Source: UBA7672 sp040398425
GTDB lineage: Bacteria > Pseudomonadota > Alphaproteobacteria > Caulobacterales > Hyphomonadaceae
Assembly (NCBI GenBank): GCA_040398425.1
Contig: JBBATZ010000023.1
Coordinates: forward strand, 1-53,057
Reading direction: 5' to 3'
Length of the DNA: 53,057 nucleotides
Position 1 is the first letter of the stretch, and every line of letters starts with the position of its first letter. The translations under genes were made by a program, and so were the position numbers. The notes beneath the pieces were generated by a model that saw only the letters and a program-made list of their open reading frames with translations, ran no database searches and had not been told where the DNA came from. Shown piece by piece: positions 23,270 to 33,936 of this stretch.

Positions 23270-24726
23270 CCAAGACGCAAAACGCCGGGGTAGTCGGGAG
23301 CCTGTTTGCCGGACGCATCAGCGCGGGGCTCGCCTCCGCCCTGCTGGCCGCTGTGACGCTGATCGGCGGCGCGACGCTCGCGCCCCCGCCCGCCCACGCA
23401 CAGCTGCGCGCGCAGGTGGTCGGCGAGCAGTACATTCCGCTCCGTATCGCGGTGCCGGATTTCGACGCTGCCGGTCCGGGTGCGACCGAGATTGCAAAGC
23501 AACTGACCGGCGTCATTCGCGCCGACCTCACCTCCTCCGCACCATTCCGCGTGCTTGAGCCGTCGTCGTTCATCGAGCGCGACCTCGACATCACCAAGGC
23601 CCCGCTGTTCGGCAACTGGACGGTGTCGGGTCTCGAGGCGCAGGCGCTGGTCGTCGGCAATGTCGTGGTCGACGCCGGCACCAACCAGATGACCGTTCAG
23701 TACAGGCTGTGGGATGTCTACGGACAGAACCAGCAGTTCGCGATGTCCTACGCCGTGCCCACGCCGCTCAACTGGCGCAGGCTGGCGCACAAGGTCGCCG
23801 ACGACATCTTCCTGCAGCTGACCGGCGATCCGGGCTATTTCGACAGCCGCGTGGTGTTTGTGTCGAAAACCCCCGGCGATGAACCCTATCGCGGCCGTCT
23901 CGCCATCATGGACCAGGATGGCGCCAATGCCGAGTTCCTGCTTTCAGGCTTCACATCCGTCATCAACCCGCGCTTCTCGCCGACAGACCAGGTGATCCTG
24001 TACGGCGCCTACATCCAGGATCCGCGCTATCCGACCGCGACCCTGCTGCGCACATACCTGTATGACATCGCCACGGGGCGTCAGGAGATCCTGGCCGAGG
24101 GACAGGGGCAGCTCGATTTCTCGGCGCGCTTCTCGCCCGACGGCCGCTCGATCGTGTTCAGCCGTGCGCAAGGTGGCAACACTGACATCTACATGATCGA
24201 TCTCGCGACGCGGAAACAGACGCGGATGACAAATGACTCGGCGATCGAAACCTCGCCATCCTTCTCGCCTGACGGCAAGATGATCGTCTACCAGTCCGAC
24301 CGTGGCAGCTCGAAACAGCTCTATATCATGAACGCCGACCGCTCTCCGATGGTGTGCCCGCGCGGCGGCGGCGCGAAAGCCGATTCCTGCCGCATTACGT
24401 TCGACGGGGGCGGCTACAGCTTTACCGACCCGGTCTGGTCGCCCCGCGGCGACTGGATCGCCTTTTCGCGTCAGGGCGGCGGTCAGTTCGTGATCGGCGT
24501 CCTGCAGAAGGATGGATCCGGCCTGCGCATTCTCACAGATGGTTATCAGGACGAAAGCCCGACCTGGTCACCCAATGGACGCGTCATCGCCTTCGAGAGG
24601 ACGCCCTCGCGCGCCGCCGGCCCCAAGATTTACTCGATCGATCTGACGGGACGTAACGAGCGCAGGATACCGACGCCGCGGGACGCAACCAACCCGACCT
24701 GGGGTCCCGTGCTAAAAATGGAGTAG
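23266..24726 (+). CDS. tolB: Tol-Pal system protein TolB
   Basis: TolB is a periplasmic beta-propeller that binds Pal and TolA. The 486-residue protein has a signal peptide (hydrophobic about 15-42, ending AHA), an N-terminal alpha/beta domain (about 50-190, with PLRIAVPDFDAAG), and a C-terminal six-bladed propeller with repeated blades such as FSARFSPDGRSIVFSRAQGG and SPSFSPDGKMIVYQSDRGS, and TWSPNGRVIAFER. It is slightly longer than the E. coli form. The start overlaps the tolA stop by four bases. Confidence 0.97.
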   Translation: MTKTQNAGVVGSLFAGRISAGLASALLAAVTLIGGATLAPPPAHAQLRAQVVGEQYIPLRIAVPDFDAAGPGATEIAKQLTGVIRADLTSSAPFRVLEPSSFIERDLDITKAPLFGNWTVSGLEAQALVVGNVVVDAGTNQMTVQYRLWDVYGQNQQFAMSYAVPTPLNWRRLAHKVADDIFLQLTGDPGYFDSRVVFVSKTPGDEPYRGRLAIMDQDGANAEFLLSGFTSVINPRFSPTDQVILYGAYIQDPRYPTATLLRTYLYDIATGRQEILAEGQGQLDFSARFSPDGRSIVFSRAQGGNTDIYMIDLATRKQTRMTNDSAIETSPSFSPDGKMIVYQSDRGSSKQLYIMNADRSPMVCPRGGGAKADSCRITFDGGGYSFTDPVWSPRGDWIAFSRQGGGQFVIGVLQKDGSGLRILTDGYQDESPTWSPNGRVIAFERTPSRAAGPKIYSIDLTGRNERRIPTPRDATNPTWGPVLKME

Positions 24727-24987
24727 TTCGACAGCAAACCTTGTAAACTGGCGGCTGCGAAGCATCATGTTGCTGCTTTACTGTCTCATAAGACTGAAAA
24801 GATATCAGAATCGACATTACTTGATTGCAACGTAGCCTCGCCTTTGCCACAAAAAGCATGGACTTATATTGACGCCCGGCGGGTTAGAACGCTGACCCAG
24901 TCTTGCAATTCTTTCGCAATTCGCAGGTAATACCCGGGGAATTGGATACGCGCCTTCTTGGGGGGCGCGACGGGAACAAGGAGACTA

Positions 24988-25545
24988 ATGACTATGCGGA
25001 TACTCAGCCTTTCGGCTCTCGCTATTGCTACGTTCGCGGCTGCTGCCTGCGCCTCGAACCCGCCTCCGGAGCCGCCTACCCCTACTGAAACGGCTGTTGT
25101 CACGCCGCCCCCGGTCACGCCTCCGGTTGCGCCGACACGCCCGACGACGCCGCCTGTCCCCCCAGGCCCTGCGGCCGGATCGAAGGCTGACTTCGCGGTC
25201 AAAGCCACGGACCGGGTGTATTTTGACTACGACAAATACAATCTGGACGCCGACGACCAGCGCGCGCTGGCCTCGCAGGTCGCCTGGTTGAAGCAGTTCC
25301 CGTCGACGCGGGTTGAAATTCAGGGGCATGCCGACGAGCGCGGCACCCGTGACTACAACATCGCGCTGGGCGAGCGTCGTGCACAATCGGTGAAATCCTA
25401 CCTGATGTCGCAGGGCATTGCGGACAGCCGCATCCAGCTGATCTCGTTCGGCAAGGACAAGCCGCTGGACCCGGGCCACGACGAGTCAGCCTGGACGCGT
25501 AACCGCAACAGCTACACGAACGTCATCGTCGAAGCGATCAGCTAA
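24988..25545 (+). CDS. pal: peptidoglycan-associated lipoprotein Pal
   Basis: Pal is the outer-membrane lipoprotein that binds peptidoglycan and completes the Tol-Pal bridge. The 185-residue precursor has a lipobox ending at Cys21 (FAAAAC), a Pro/Thr-rich linker (about 25-65) and an OmpA-like domain (about 75-185) with VYFDYDKYNLDADDQRAL, the peptidoglycan-binding IQGHADERGTRDYNIALGER and RAQSVKSYL. AAGGAG lies six bases before the ATG at 24988. The 261-bp gap after tolB suggests its own promoter, which I could not place. Confidence 0.97.
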   Translation: MTMRILSLSALAIATFAAAACASNPPPEPPTPTETAVVTPPPVTPPVAPTRPTTPPVPPGPAAGSKADFAVKATDRVYFDYDKYNLDADDQRALASQVAWLKQFPSTRVEIQGHADERGTRDYNIALGERRAQSVKSYLMSQGIADSRIQLISFGKDKPLDPGHDESAWTRNRNSYTNVIVEAIS

Positions 25546-25560
25546 GACCCCAAGTGCAGT

Positions 25561-25599
25561 CTGCCGCCCGGTCCGCCATAATTTTGGCGCGGGCGGCAG
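25561..25599 (+). other. nested hairpin between pal and ybgF
   Basis: The outer stem CTGCCGCCCG / CGGGCGGCAG (25561-25570, 25590-25599) is perfect over 10 bp. Inside it, after a 3-nt bulge, CGCCA / TGGCG (25574-25578, 25585-25589) adds five more pairs around a TAATTT loop. It is strong enough to be a terminator or RNA-processing site after pal, but no T run follows. Confidence 0.6.
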
Positions 25600-25612
25600 A
25601 TAGCTTTCGCAC

Positions 25613-26560
25613 ATGAGAGTCACACGCTTCACGCCTCCCTTGCGCCCCGTTAACCGGCATTTGCGGCCCCGGGCGCGCGCAATTCCAGTTTCACAGCACA
25701 AGAGCCACTCAGCAGGATCATGGGCTCGCCCCGTGATCTGGACGCTGGCGTGCGCCGGTGCGGCAATGGCGGTGCTCGCCCTGACGCCGCAGGCCCATGC
25801 CCAGGTGTTCAGCTCGACGCCCTATGTGGCCGCTCCTGACCCTGCGGTCGAACAGCTTCGCCTGCGCCTCGAGGCGCTTGAGGGCGACCTGCGAAAGGCC
25901 GTCGACCAGGCCGAGACGCTGGGCGCGCAGCTCAGCGACGCCCGCCGTATCGCCGAAGCGGCTGACGCTGGTCGCCGCCGCGCCGAAGCCGACATCGAAC
26001 TCCTCAAGGACCGCGTCGAGACGCTGGAGGAGGAAGTTAACGGCATCCCAAAGAGTGACGCCGGCTTGACGTCTGCACCTGTCAAACCGGCGCAACGGAC
26101 CTCAACAGCTGCAGCGCCTGCTGCAGCGCCTGCCCCTGCTGCCGCGCCTGCTTTCGACACGGCAGCCCTGCCCCAGGATGAAGAGGGCATGTTCACGGAA
26201 TCCCACGCACTGCTGATCGGCGGAAACTTCGCCGGCGCGAAAAACGCCTTCACGGGATTTCTCGCCAAGTATCCGAAGTCGAAGAACGCGGCTGACGCCC
26301 AGTACTATCTTGGCGAGTCGCTGCTCTATCAGGACGACTTTCCCAATGCGGCCGGCGCCTATGGCAAGCTGATCAAGGATTATCCGACGTCGTCCAACGC
26401 GCCGACGGGTCTCGTGAAGCTGGCGCGCGCGATGCGATTGATGGACAAGCGCACCGAGGCCTGTCGCACGCTCGACCTGATGGGCAAGCAATTCCCGAAG
26501 GCGTCGGCTGTCGCCAAGCAGATGGCGGCCCAGGAACGCCAATACGCCAAATGCACCTGA
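25613..26560 (+). CDS. ybgF: tol-pal system protein YbgF (CpoB)
   Basis: YbgF/CpoB is a periplasmic protein that tunes Tol-Pal and peptidoglycan synthesis during division. The 315-residue product has a basic N-terminal stretch of about 40 residues before a hydrophobic signal segment (WTLACAGAAMAVLALTPQAHA), a coiled coil (about 78-145), an Ala/Pro-rich linker (about 165-185) and a C-terminal TPR-like domain (about 195-310, with YPKSKNAADAQYYLGESLLY). The true start may be the GTG at 25733, just before the signal segment, as the longer N-terminus is unusual. Confidence 0.9.
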   Translation: MRVTRFTPPLRPVNRHLRPRARAIPVSQHKSHSAGSWARPVIWTLACAGAAMAVLALTPQAHAQVFSSTPYVAAPDPAVEQLRLRLEALEGDLRKAVDQAETLGAQLSDARRIAEAADAGRRRAEADIELLKDRVETLEEEVNGIPKSDAGLTSAPVKPAQRTSTAAAPAAAPAPAAAPAFDTAALPQDEEGMFTESHALLIGGNFAGAKNAFTGFLAKYPKSKNAADAQYYLGESLLYQDDFPNAAGAYGKLIKDYPTSSNAPTGLVKLARAMRLMDKRTEACRTLDLMGKQFPKASAVAKQMAAQERQYAKCT

Positions 26561-26700
26561 CATTCGTTCTCGCCTGAGCTGCGCGCACGCGTCTTGCTGT
26601 GTGCGGCGAATTGAGTCGCATCGTTTGCGCAGATGAACTGTTCCGCAAAAGATCGTGGGACGCTATTGCGTAGCGAGCTTCTGAGTCGGGGAAGACAGAC

Positions 26701-27222
26701 TTGCGATTGATCCGCCAAGCCTCATCACTTCTCTCAGGCGCAGTCCTTGCGGCGTGCGCTGCGAGCCTGTTTGCCGTGGCGCTGGCCCAACCGCCATCGG
26801 CCGAGCGCGTGCGCGGCGGCATGTTTGACGCGTCGGACCCGGCCGGCATTGCCCGCTTCATGGAACGCACGGGCTATCGGGTCGAGCTGCGCGCCGACGC
26901 CAAGGGCGATCCGGTGATCGCGGGGCGTTTCTCCGGCTCGGAATACATGGTGCAGTTCTACGAGTGCGAAGGCGGCCAGTTCTGCAATTCCGTGCAGTTT
27001 ATCACACAGGCGCAGCGCCCGGCCGCGCTGTCCACCGACACGATCAACGCCTTCAACGCCCGCTGGCGCTATGCGCGGGTGGTTTACGATGCAGCGCAGG
27101 TGAAGCTGTTGATGGACGTAAACCTCGATGCCGGCGTCACGGCCGACAATTTCGAGGATACGCTCGACATCTGGCGCCAACTGGTCGACATCTACGAGCG
27201 TGAAATCCTCGTCAAACGGTAG
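26701..27222 (+). CDS. YbjN domain-containing secreted protein
   Basis: A 173-residue protein starting from a TTG preceded by GGGGAAG. It has a signal-like hydrophobic segment (about 8-29, ending VALAQ). The rest matches the YbjN-like pattern: FMERTGYRVELRADAKGDPV, GSEYMVQFYECEGGQFCNSV and FNARWRYARVVYDAAQVKLL, then a long C-terminal helix (TLDIWRQLVDIYERE). YbjN proteins are linked to motility and stress, with no known reaction. It sits between ybgF and tilS and overlaps the most likely start of tilS. Confidence 0.78.
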   Translation: MRLIRQASSLLSGAVLAACAASLFAVALAQPPSAERVRGGMFDASDPAGIARFMERTGYRVELRADAKGDPVIAGRFSGSEYMVQFYECEGGQFCNSVQFITQAQRPAALSTDTINAFNARWRYARVVYDAAQVKLLMDVNLDAGVTADNFEDTLDIWRQLVDIYEREILVKR

Positions 27223-28315
27223 GCAGGCTGCGGTCTCGCCGCTGTCACAGCGGGCGATGAACGCGTTCCGGATTCTTGCCGACAGGCATGACCGCATCGG
27301 CGTCGCCGTTTCCGGCGGATCCGACTCCCTGGCGTTGCTGATGCTGGCGGCGGAATACGCTGCCCAATCCGGCGTCACGTGTCTTGCGGTCACCGTGGAT
27401 CACGGCCTGCGCCCTGAAGCAGCCGGCGAGGCCCAACATGCGCATCGCGTGTGCGAAGCGCTTGGCGTCGAACACAGCATCCAGACATGGACGCATGCGC
27501 AGGACGGACCTGTGGGCCAGGACGCTGCGCGGCAGGCGCGCCACCGGCTGATGGCGGCGTGGGCGCACGAGAATGACGTCAAGATCCTCGCCCTGGGTCA
27601 CACGCGTGACGATCGGCTGGAAACATTTCTCATGCGTGCGCGGCAGGGCTCCGGTTGGCATGGTCTTGCCGGCCTGATGCCGAACGGTGTTTCGCCAGTC
27701 TGGCCCGAGGGCCGAGAGCTCAACCTTGTGCGGCCCCTGCTTGCGTTTGGGCGGGAGGAGCTGCGCGATGAACTGCGCGCGCGCGGCATGTCGTGGGTCG
27801 AGGACCCATCGAACACAGCCAGCCGTTTCGAGCGCGTACGGATGCGGCGTCTTCTGCTGCGAATGGATCAGCAGACTCACCTGAAGGCGCTGCGTGTGAT
27901 GGACGGGCTGATGCACATCCGCACCGCCGTGACTGCGGAAGCGTCCGCGCTGCTGGCGCTGACGCGGATCGACGCAGGGCGAGACACTGCGGAGATTGCT
28001 CTCGCGTCGCTGGACAGCGCCAGTGATGAGGCGCTGCGACGCGCGATCGAGGCGCTGGTGATGGCCGCCGGCGGAGCCGAACGCGGTCCGCGAGGCGACG
28101 CCCTGAACCGGCTGCTGCAGCGCATCATCACACATGACCCGGCGCTGGGGCGTGGGGTCACGCTGGGCGGCGCCAAAATCCATGTGCGGGCAGGGGCTTT
28201 CCTGGTCGTTTCGCAGGCTCCCGTCCGACGGGGAAACCCCGCACTCCAGCAGTCGGACTGGACACGGGCGACCAGACTGCTGGAGCCCCCTAGACTGGGG
28301 GTTCTCGCCGTCTGA
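27200..28315 (+). CDS. tilS: tRNA(Ile)-lysidine synthetase TilS
   Basis: TilS puts lysidine on C34 of tRNA-Ile(CAU), changing its codon from AUG to AUA, and is essential. The 371-residue product has the PP-loop ATP site SGGSDS (38-43), TVDHGLRPEAAGEAQHA and ALGHTRDDRLETFLMRARQG, and the LVRPLL and WVEDPSN blocks. The start is uncertain: the GTG at 27200 gives a usual leader before the PP-loop and overlaps the upstream gene by 23 bases, while the ATG at 27257 leaves 18 residues before it. The gene precedes ftsH, as in many bacteria. Confidence 0.93.
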   Translation: MKSSSNGRQAAVSPLSQRAMNAFRILADRHDRIGVAVSGGSDSLALLMLAAEYAAQSGVTCLAVTVDHGLRPEAAGEAQHAHRVCEALGVEHSIQTWTHAQDGPVGQDAARQARHRLMAAWAHENDVKILALGHTRDDRLETFLMRARQGSGWHGLAGLMPNGVSPVWPEGRELNLVRPLLAFGREELRDELRARGMSWVEDPSNTASRFERVRMRRLLLRMDQQTHLKALRVMDGLMHIRTAVTAEASALLALTRIDAGRDTAEIALASLDSASDEALRRAIEALVMAAGGAERGPRGDALNRLLQRIITHDPALGRGVTLGGAKIHVRAGAFLVVSQAPVRRGNPALQQSDWTRATRLLEPPRLGVLAV

Positions 28316-28406
28316 GACGCGCAACGCCCCTGAAAGACAAAAAAGACGCACGAAAGTGACAGGCGCTTAACGGTTCAGCACTCGTTTTCGGGGATTATAG
28401 GCCCTA

Positions 28407-28441
28407 TCTTACCGGGACGTATCTTCTCACCGGGACGTATC
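28407..28441. repeat. tandem 17-bp direct repeat upstream of ftsH
   Basis: TCTTACCGGGACGTATC (28407-28423) is repeated as TCTCACCGGGACGTATC (28425-28441) with one mismatch and one base between. The 18-bp period would put both copies close to two helical turns apart. It ends 20 bp before the ftsH ATG. It may be an operator or a 5' leader element of the ftsH transcript. Confidence 0.8.
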
Positions 28442-28461
28442 CCACACGAAAGGCCGCGCGA

Positions 28462-30372
<1,911 letters not shown>

Positions 30373-30396
30373 GGCTCCGACAAGCGAGACCAATCG

Positions 30397-30432
30397 AACG
30401 GCGGCTCCTCATCGGGCCGCCGTTTGTGTTTC
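30397..30432 (+). terminator. intrinsic terminator of ftsH
   Basis: Stem AACGGCGGC / GCCGCCGTT (30397-30405 and 30416-30424), 9 bp perfect with a 10-nt loop, followed by the T-rich run TTTGTGTTTCT. It begins 25 bp after the ftsH stop. Confidence 0.8.
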
Positions 30433-30480
30433 TGGCGGCGCGTGGCATGACACGCCTGCGAGCGGCGCGGACGGGAGAGT

Positions 30481-32211
30481 ATGATGAGATTTTGCGGCTG
30501 GACGTTGGCGCCACGTGCGACGGCCGTCGCCGTACTCGCTTTCCTGGCAGCTTGCAGCAATGCGCCCGCGGTTGCGCCCGCCCACAAGGGCGAGGCGATG
30601 GTGGCGGCTGCCGATCCGCTGGCGGTGGATGCGGGGCTGGAGATCCTGCGCGCAGGCGGCAGCGCCATCGATGCGGCGATCGCGGTGGAACTGACGCTTG
30701 GGCTGGTGGAGCCGGAATCGTCTGGCTTGGGCGGTGGCGGATTCCTGATCCACTACACGGCGGATGGCGCGGCGATCGACGCCTATGACGGCCGCGAGTG
30801 GGCCCCGGCAGGCGCGACGCCCGACATGTTCCTGGTCGATGGCAAGGCGCTGCCATTCGAGTTGGCGCAGGCGAGCGGCAAATCGATCGGCACGCCGGCG
30901 CTGATCCCGATGCTGAAGATGGTGCACGAGCACCATGGCAAGCTGGCGTGGGCGAAGCTGTTCGAGCCGGCGATCAAGCTGGCGGAGGATGGCTTCTTGG
31001 TGGGGCCGCGGCTCGCCGGGAGCCTTTCCGACAACAAGGCGATCTTCGAGGCGGATCCGCAGGCGCGCGCGATCTATCTCGATGCGGCGGGCAAGCCCTG
31101 GCCGCAGGGACACGTCCTGAAAAATCCGGACTATGCGAGCACGTTGCGGGCGATCGCTGCAGAAGGTCCGGGCGTTCTGACACATGGCGCGATCGCGGAG
31201 GGCATTGTGGCGGCGGCGCAGCGCCAGCCTCGCGCAGGAACGCTGACAGTGGCGGATCTGCAATCCTTCCGGCCGCGGCGGCTTGACCCCTTGTGCGCGC
31301 CATTCCGGGTCTATCGCGTGTGCACCATGCCTTCGCCGAGCTCGGCGAATGCGATGCTGTCCATCCTCGGCCTCTACGAACGCGCGCGGCCGGAGCCGGA
31401 GGGGCCGCAAAACGCGAAGGATTGGGCGGCGTATGTATGGGCGAGCCGGTTGTCGTATGTCGACCGCGACCACTACATGGCCGACGATCGTTTCGTGACG
31501 GCGCCCACGAAGGAGCTGATCGCTCCGGCCTATCTCGATGCCCGCGCGAAGCTGATCGACCTGTCGAAAGGTCCGGCGACGATACCTGTGGGAACGCCCG
31601 CGGGAGATAAGCTGCGCAACCGCTGGGGCAGCGAAGCGATGCAGGAGCATGGCACGACGCATCTGTCGGTTGTCGACCATGACGGCAATGCGGTGTCGCT
31701 GACCGCGACGATCGAGTCCGAGTATGGCTCGCACCGGATGGCGGGTGGGTTCTGGCTCAACAACCAGCTGACGGATTTCTCGCTGGAGCCGGTGATCGAT
31801 GGCAAGCCGGTGGCCAATGCGGTTGCGCCGCGCAAGGCGCCGCGTTCGTCGATGTCGCCGTCGATCATCACGGACGGCCAGGGCAAGCTGGTGCTGGTGG
31901 CGGGATCGATGGGCGGCAGCACGATCATCGCTTCTGTGTCACGAACGATTATCGGCGTGCTGGCCTGGCGGCAGACGCCGCAAGACGCCGTCGGCACTGC
32001 GGCTGTGTTCGCGCGAACGCCGGATATTGCGTTCGAGGCTTCGCGGATGCCCAAGGAGATGGCGGAGGCGCTGCGTGGGCTTGGGTGGCGGATGACGCCG
32101 CAGCCACTCTACAGCGGGACGCATGTCATCCAGGTGACGCCGCAGGGTCTGGTCGGCGGCGCTGATCCACGGGAGGAAGGCAGAGCGCTCGTATTGCCGC
32201 CGGCTCCATAG
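30481..32211 (+). CDS. ggt: gamma-glutamyltransferase (lipoprotein)
   Basis: Gamma-glutamyltransferase cleaves glutathione and related peptides in the periplasm; it is made as a proenzyme that cuts itself. The 576-residue protein has a lipobox (FLAACSN, Cys at about 25), the large-subunit region (AADPLAVDAGLEILRAGGSA and GLGGGGFLIHY), and the autocleavage site EHGTTHLSVVDHDGNAVSLT, where Thr392 should be the new N-terminal nucleophile. PRKAPRSSMSPSI and GSMGGSTII are the later substrate-binding loops. The lipoprotein anchor, rather than a soluble signal, is less common. GGGAGAG precedes the ATG. Confidence 0.93.
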   Translation: MMRFCGWTLAPRATAVAVLAFLAACSNAPAVAPAHKGEAMVAAADPLAVDAGLEILRAGGSAIDAAIAVELTLGLVEPESSGLGGGGFLIHYTADGAAIDAYDGREWAPAGATPDMFLVDGKALPFELAQASGKSIGTPALIPMLKMVHEHHGKLAWAKLFEPAIKLAEDGFLVGPRLAGSLSDNKAIFEADPQARAIYLDAAGKPWPQGHVLKNPDYASTLRAIAAEGPGVLTHGAIAEGIVAAAQRQPRAGTLTVADLQSFRPRRLDPLCAPFRVYRVCTMPSPSSANAMLSILGLYERARPEPEGPQNAKDWAAYVWASRLSYVDRDHYMADDRFVTAPTKELIAPAYLDARAKLIDLSKGPATIPVGTPAGDKLRNRWGSEAMQEHGTTHLSVVDHDGNAVSLTATIESEYGSHRMAGGFWLNNQLTDFSLEPVIDGKPVANAVAPRKAPRSSMSPSIITDGQGKLVLVAGSMGGSTIIASVSRTIIGVLAWRQTPQDAVGTAAVFARTPDIAFEASRMPKEMAEALRGLGWRMTPQPLYSGTHVIQVTPQGLVGGADPREEGRALVLPPAP

Positions 32212-32303
32212 AGCGGACCTGTCACGCACCCTCGCGGGCAGGACACTGGCTTGATAGTCTGCCTGCAAATCAATGCCGCAACGGGATTCCTGGAGAAGTG
32301 CGT

Positions 32304-33176
32304 ATGAGATGGCTCACGACAATCGGCGCCGCGACCATAGCCACGACCATCACGGTTGCGCCAGCCTTTGCGCAGGGCAACTGGAACACCCCGACCGAGC
32401 CATTCCATGTGATCGACAACGTGTATTACGTCGGCACCGAGGGACTTTCGGCCTTCCTGTTCACGACGCCGGAGGGACATATCCTGCTCGATGGCGCGAC
32501 GCCGCAGGGCGCGCCGATCATCGAGGCGAACATCGCGAAGCTGGGTTTCAAGTTGAGCGATGTGAAAGTGCTCCTGAACAGCCACGCTCACTTCGATCAT
32601 TCGGGCGGACTGAAGCAATTGAAGCAGGACACGGGCGCCAGGCTCTATGCAATGGAGGGAGATGTCTCGGCGCTGGAGGGCGGCATCTATCTCGGCAGCG
32701 AAGACAGCAAGACGATGGGGGCGCCGCCGGTGAAGGTGGACAAGGTTCTGCACGATGGCGACACGGTGAAGCTGGGTGGCTTCACGCTTACGGCCAATCT
32801 GACGCCCGGACACTCGCGTGGCTGCACGTCATGGGGCGCAAAGCTGAACGATGGCGGCAAGGCCTATGACGCGCTGGTGTTCTGCTCGGCGACGGTGGCG
32901 GCGAACCGCATCACCCCACCGGTGCAGTATGAGGGGATTGTCGCGGACTACCGGTCGACCTTCTTGAAGACGAAGGCGATGCACGTGGATGTTCCGCTCG
33001 CGCCGCATCCGGAGTTCTTCCAGCTTCTGGAGAAAGCCGGCAAAGCCAAGGCCGCACCCAAGGGGCCGAACCCGTTTGTCGATCCGGCGGCCTTCCCTGC
33101 CCTCATGACCAGGCTGGAGGCGGACTTCGAGGGCACGCTCAAGGAGCGTATGGCGACCGCTACCAAGTCACGGTAG
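32304..33176 (+). CDS. subclass B3 metallo-beta-lactamase
   Basis: A 290-residue secreted protein (signal peptide MRWLTTIGAATIATTITVAP ending AFA). It has all zinc ligands expected of subclass B3: HAHFDH (94-99), His170 in LTPGHSRGCTSWG, and His235 in PLAPHPEFF. Subclass B3 enzymes hydrolyse beta-lactams with two zinc ions in the periplasm. The ATG at 32304 is preferred over a GTG at 32298 because GGAG is better spaced. It follows ggt by 92 bp on the same strand. Activity against any drug cannot be read from sequence alone; a related hydrolase role is possible. Confidence 0.9.
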   Translation: MRWLTTIGAATIATTITVAPAFAQGNWNTPTEPFHVIDNVYYVGTEGLSAFLFTTPEGHILLDGATPQGAPIIEANIAKLGFKLSDVKVLLNSHAHFDHSGGLKQLKQDTGARLYAMEGDVSALEGGIYLGSEDSKTMGAPPVKVDKVLHDGDTVKLGGFTLTANLTPGHSRGCTSWGAKLNDGGKAYDALVFCSATVAANRITPPVQYEGIVADYRSTFLKTKAMHVDVPLAPHPEFFQLLEKAGKAKAAPKGPNPFVDPAAFPALMTRLEADFEGTLKERMATATKSR

Positions 33177-33192
33177 GCGGCCGCCATCCATC

Positions 33193-33855
33193 CTAGTTGC
33201 GGGGCGCGGGCGGTGGCAGCGTGCCGCCTTCGGCGAGGATCTTCATGTTCTTGAGAGCGCCGGTGAAGGCCGTACGCCGACGTTCGACGTCGGCGGTGCG
33301 CGCCGCTTCGTCACCCGTCACAAGCGAGACATCGTAGACCAGCGTGTAGAGAAGTTTCGTGGTCTTGGCGTCGATCGGGCGCGCTTCGAGATTGCCGTGG
33401 TACAGGTTGTAGAGACGGCCTTCGCGGACGGGTTGGGTGTAGGCGTACGAGTATTCGGTTTTCGCAACGAGGATTTCAGCGCCGACGCTACGGACCGACC
33501 CCACCTCGCCTTCCTTGCCGGATGTCATCGTGCAGCCAGCCGCGATCTGGAACCATTCGGCGATGTCGCAATACTTGCCGATCCGGGCCCAGACGTCTTT
33601 CACCGGCTTGTTGACGGTGATCTCCATCGGGATCGTGACGTAGGCAGGTTTGAGCACCTGAAGCGGCGCAGGGCCGGTTGGGGCGGGCGCCGCAACCGGA
33701 GCCACCACCACAGGCGGTGCTGCAACGGGAACAGGGGCGACAGGGGCGACGCTGGCGACGGGCGGAGCTTCCACCACTTCACGCGCATGCACCATGATGC
33801 ATCCCGGCAGCAGCCCTGCCAGAATAAGTGCGCCGATTGTTCGAGGGTATTTCAT
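33193..33855 (-). CDS. SRPBCC-family lipoprotein
   Basis: A 220-residue predicted lipoprotein (lipobox GLLPGC, Cys19) with a Pro/Ala/Val-rich spacer (about 28-65) and a C-terminal domain that fits the SRPBCC/polyketide-cyclase-like fold: ITVNKPVKDVWARIGKYCDI, then a Cys-containing strand (AAGCTMTSGKEGEVGSVRSV), EYSYAYTQPVREGRLYNLYH and a long C-terminal helix (about 180-208). Members bind hydrophobic ligands; most SRPBCC proteins with this pattern are small and cytoplasmic or secreted. It is convergent with the beta-lactamase gene and downstream of ruvB on the same strand. Confidence 0.78.
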   Translation of the reverse strand: MKYPRTIGALILAGLLPGCIMVHAREVVEAPPVASVAPVAPVPVAAPPVVVAPVAAPAPTGPAPLQVLKPAYVTIPMEITVNKPVKDVWARIGKYCDIAEWFQIAAGCTMTSGKEGEVGSVRSVGAEILVAKTEYSYAYTQPVREGRLYNLYHGNLEARPIDAKTTKLLYTLVYDVSLVTGDEAARTADVERRRTAFTGALKNMKILAEGGTLPPPAPRN

Positions 33856-33936
33856 AGCGTCCTCCCGTGATTATTGTTTTGATGACGGATAGACCGTGCG
33901 CACGCGCACGCCAAGGCCGCCCGGCAAGGTTCGGGG

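Noticed and set aside
28360..28420. A heat-shock sigma-32 promoter for ftsH
   Set aside because: CCTATCTT resembles a -10 element, but no -35 element lies at the right distance.
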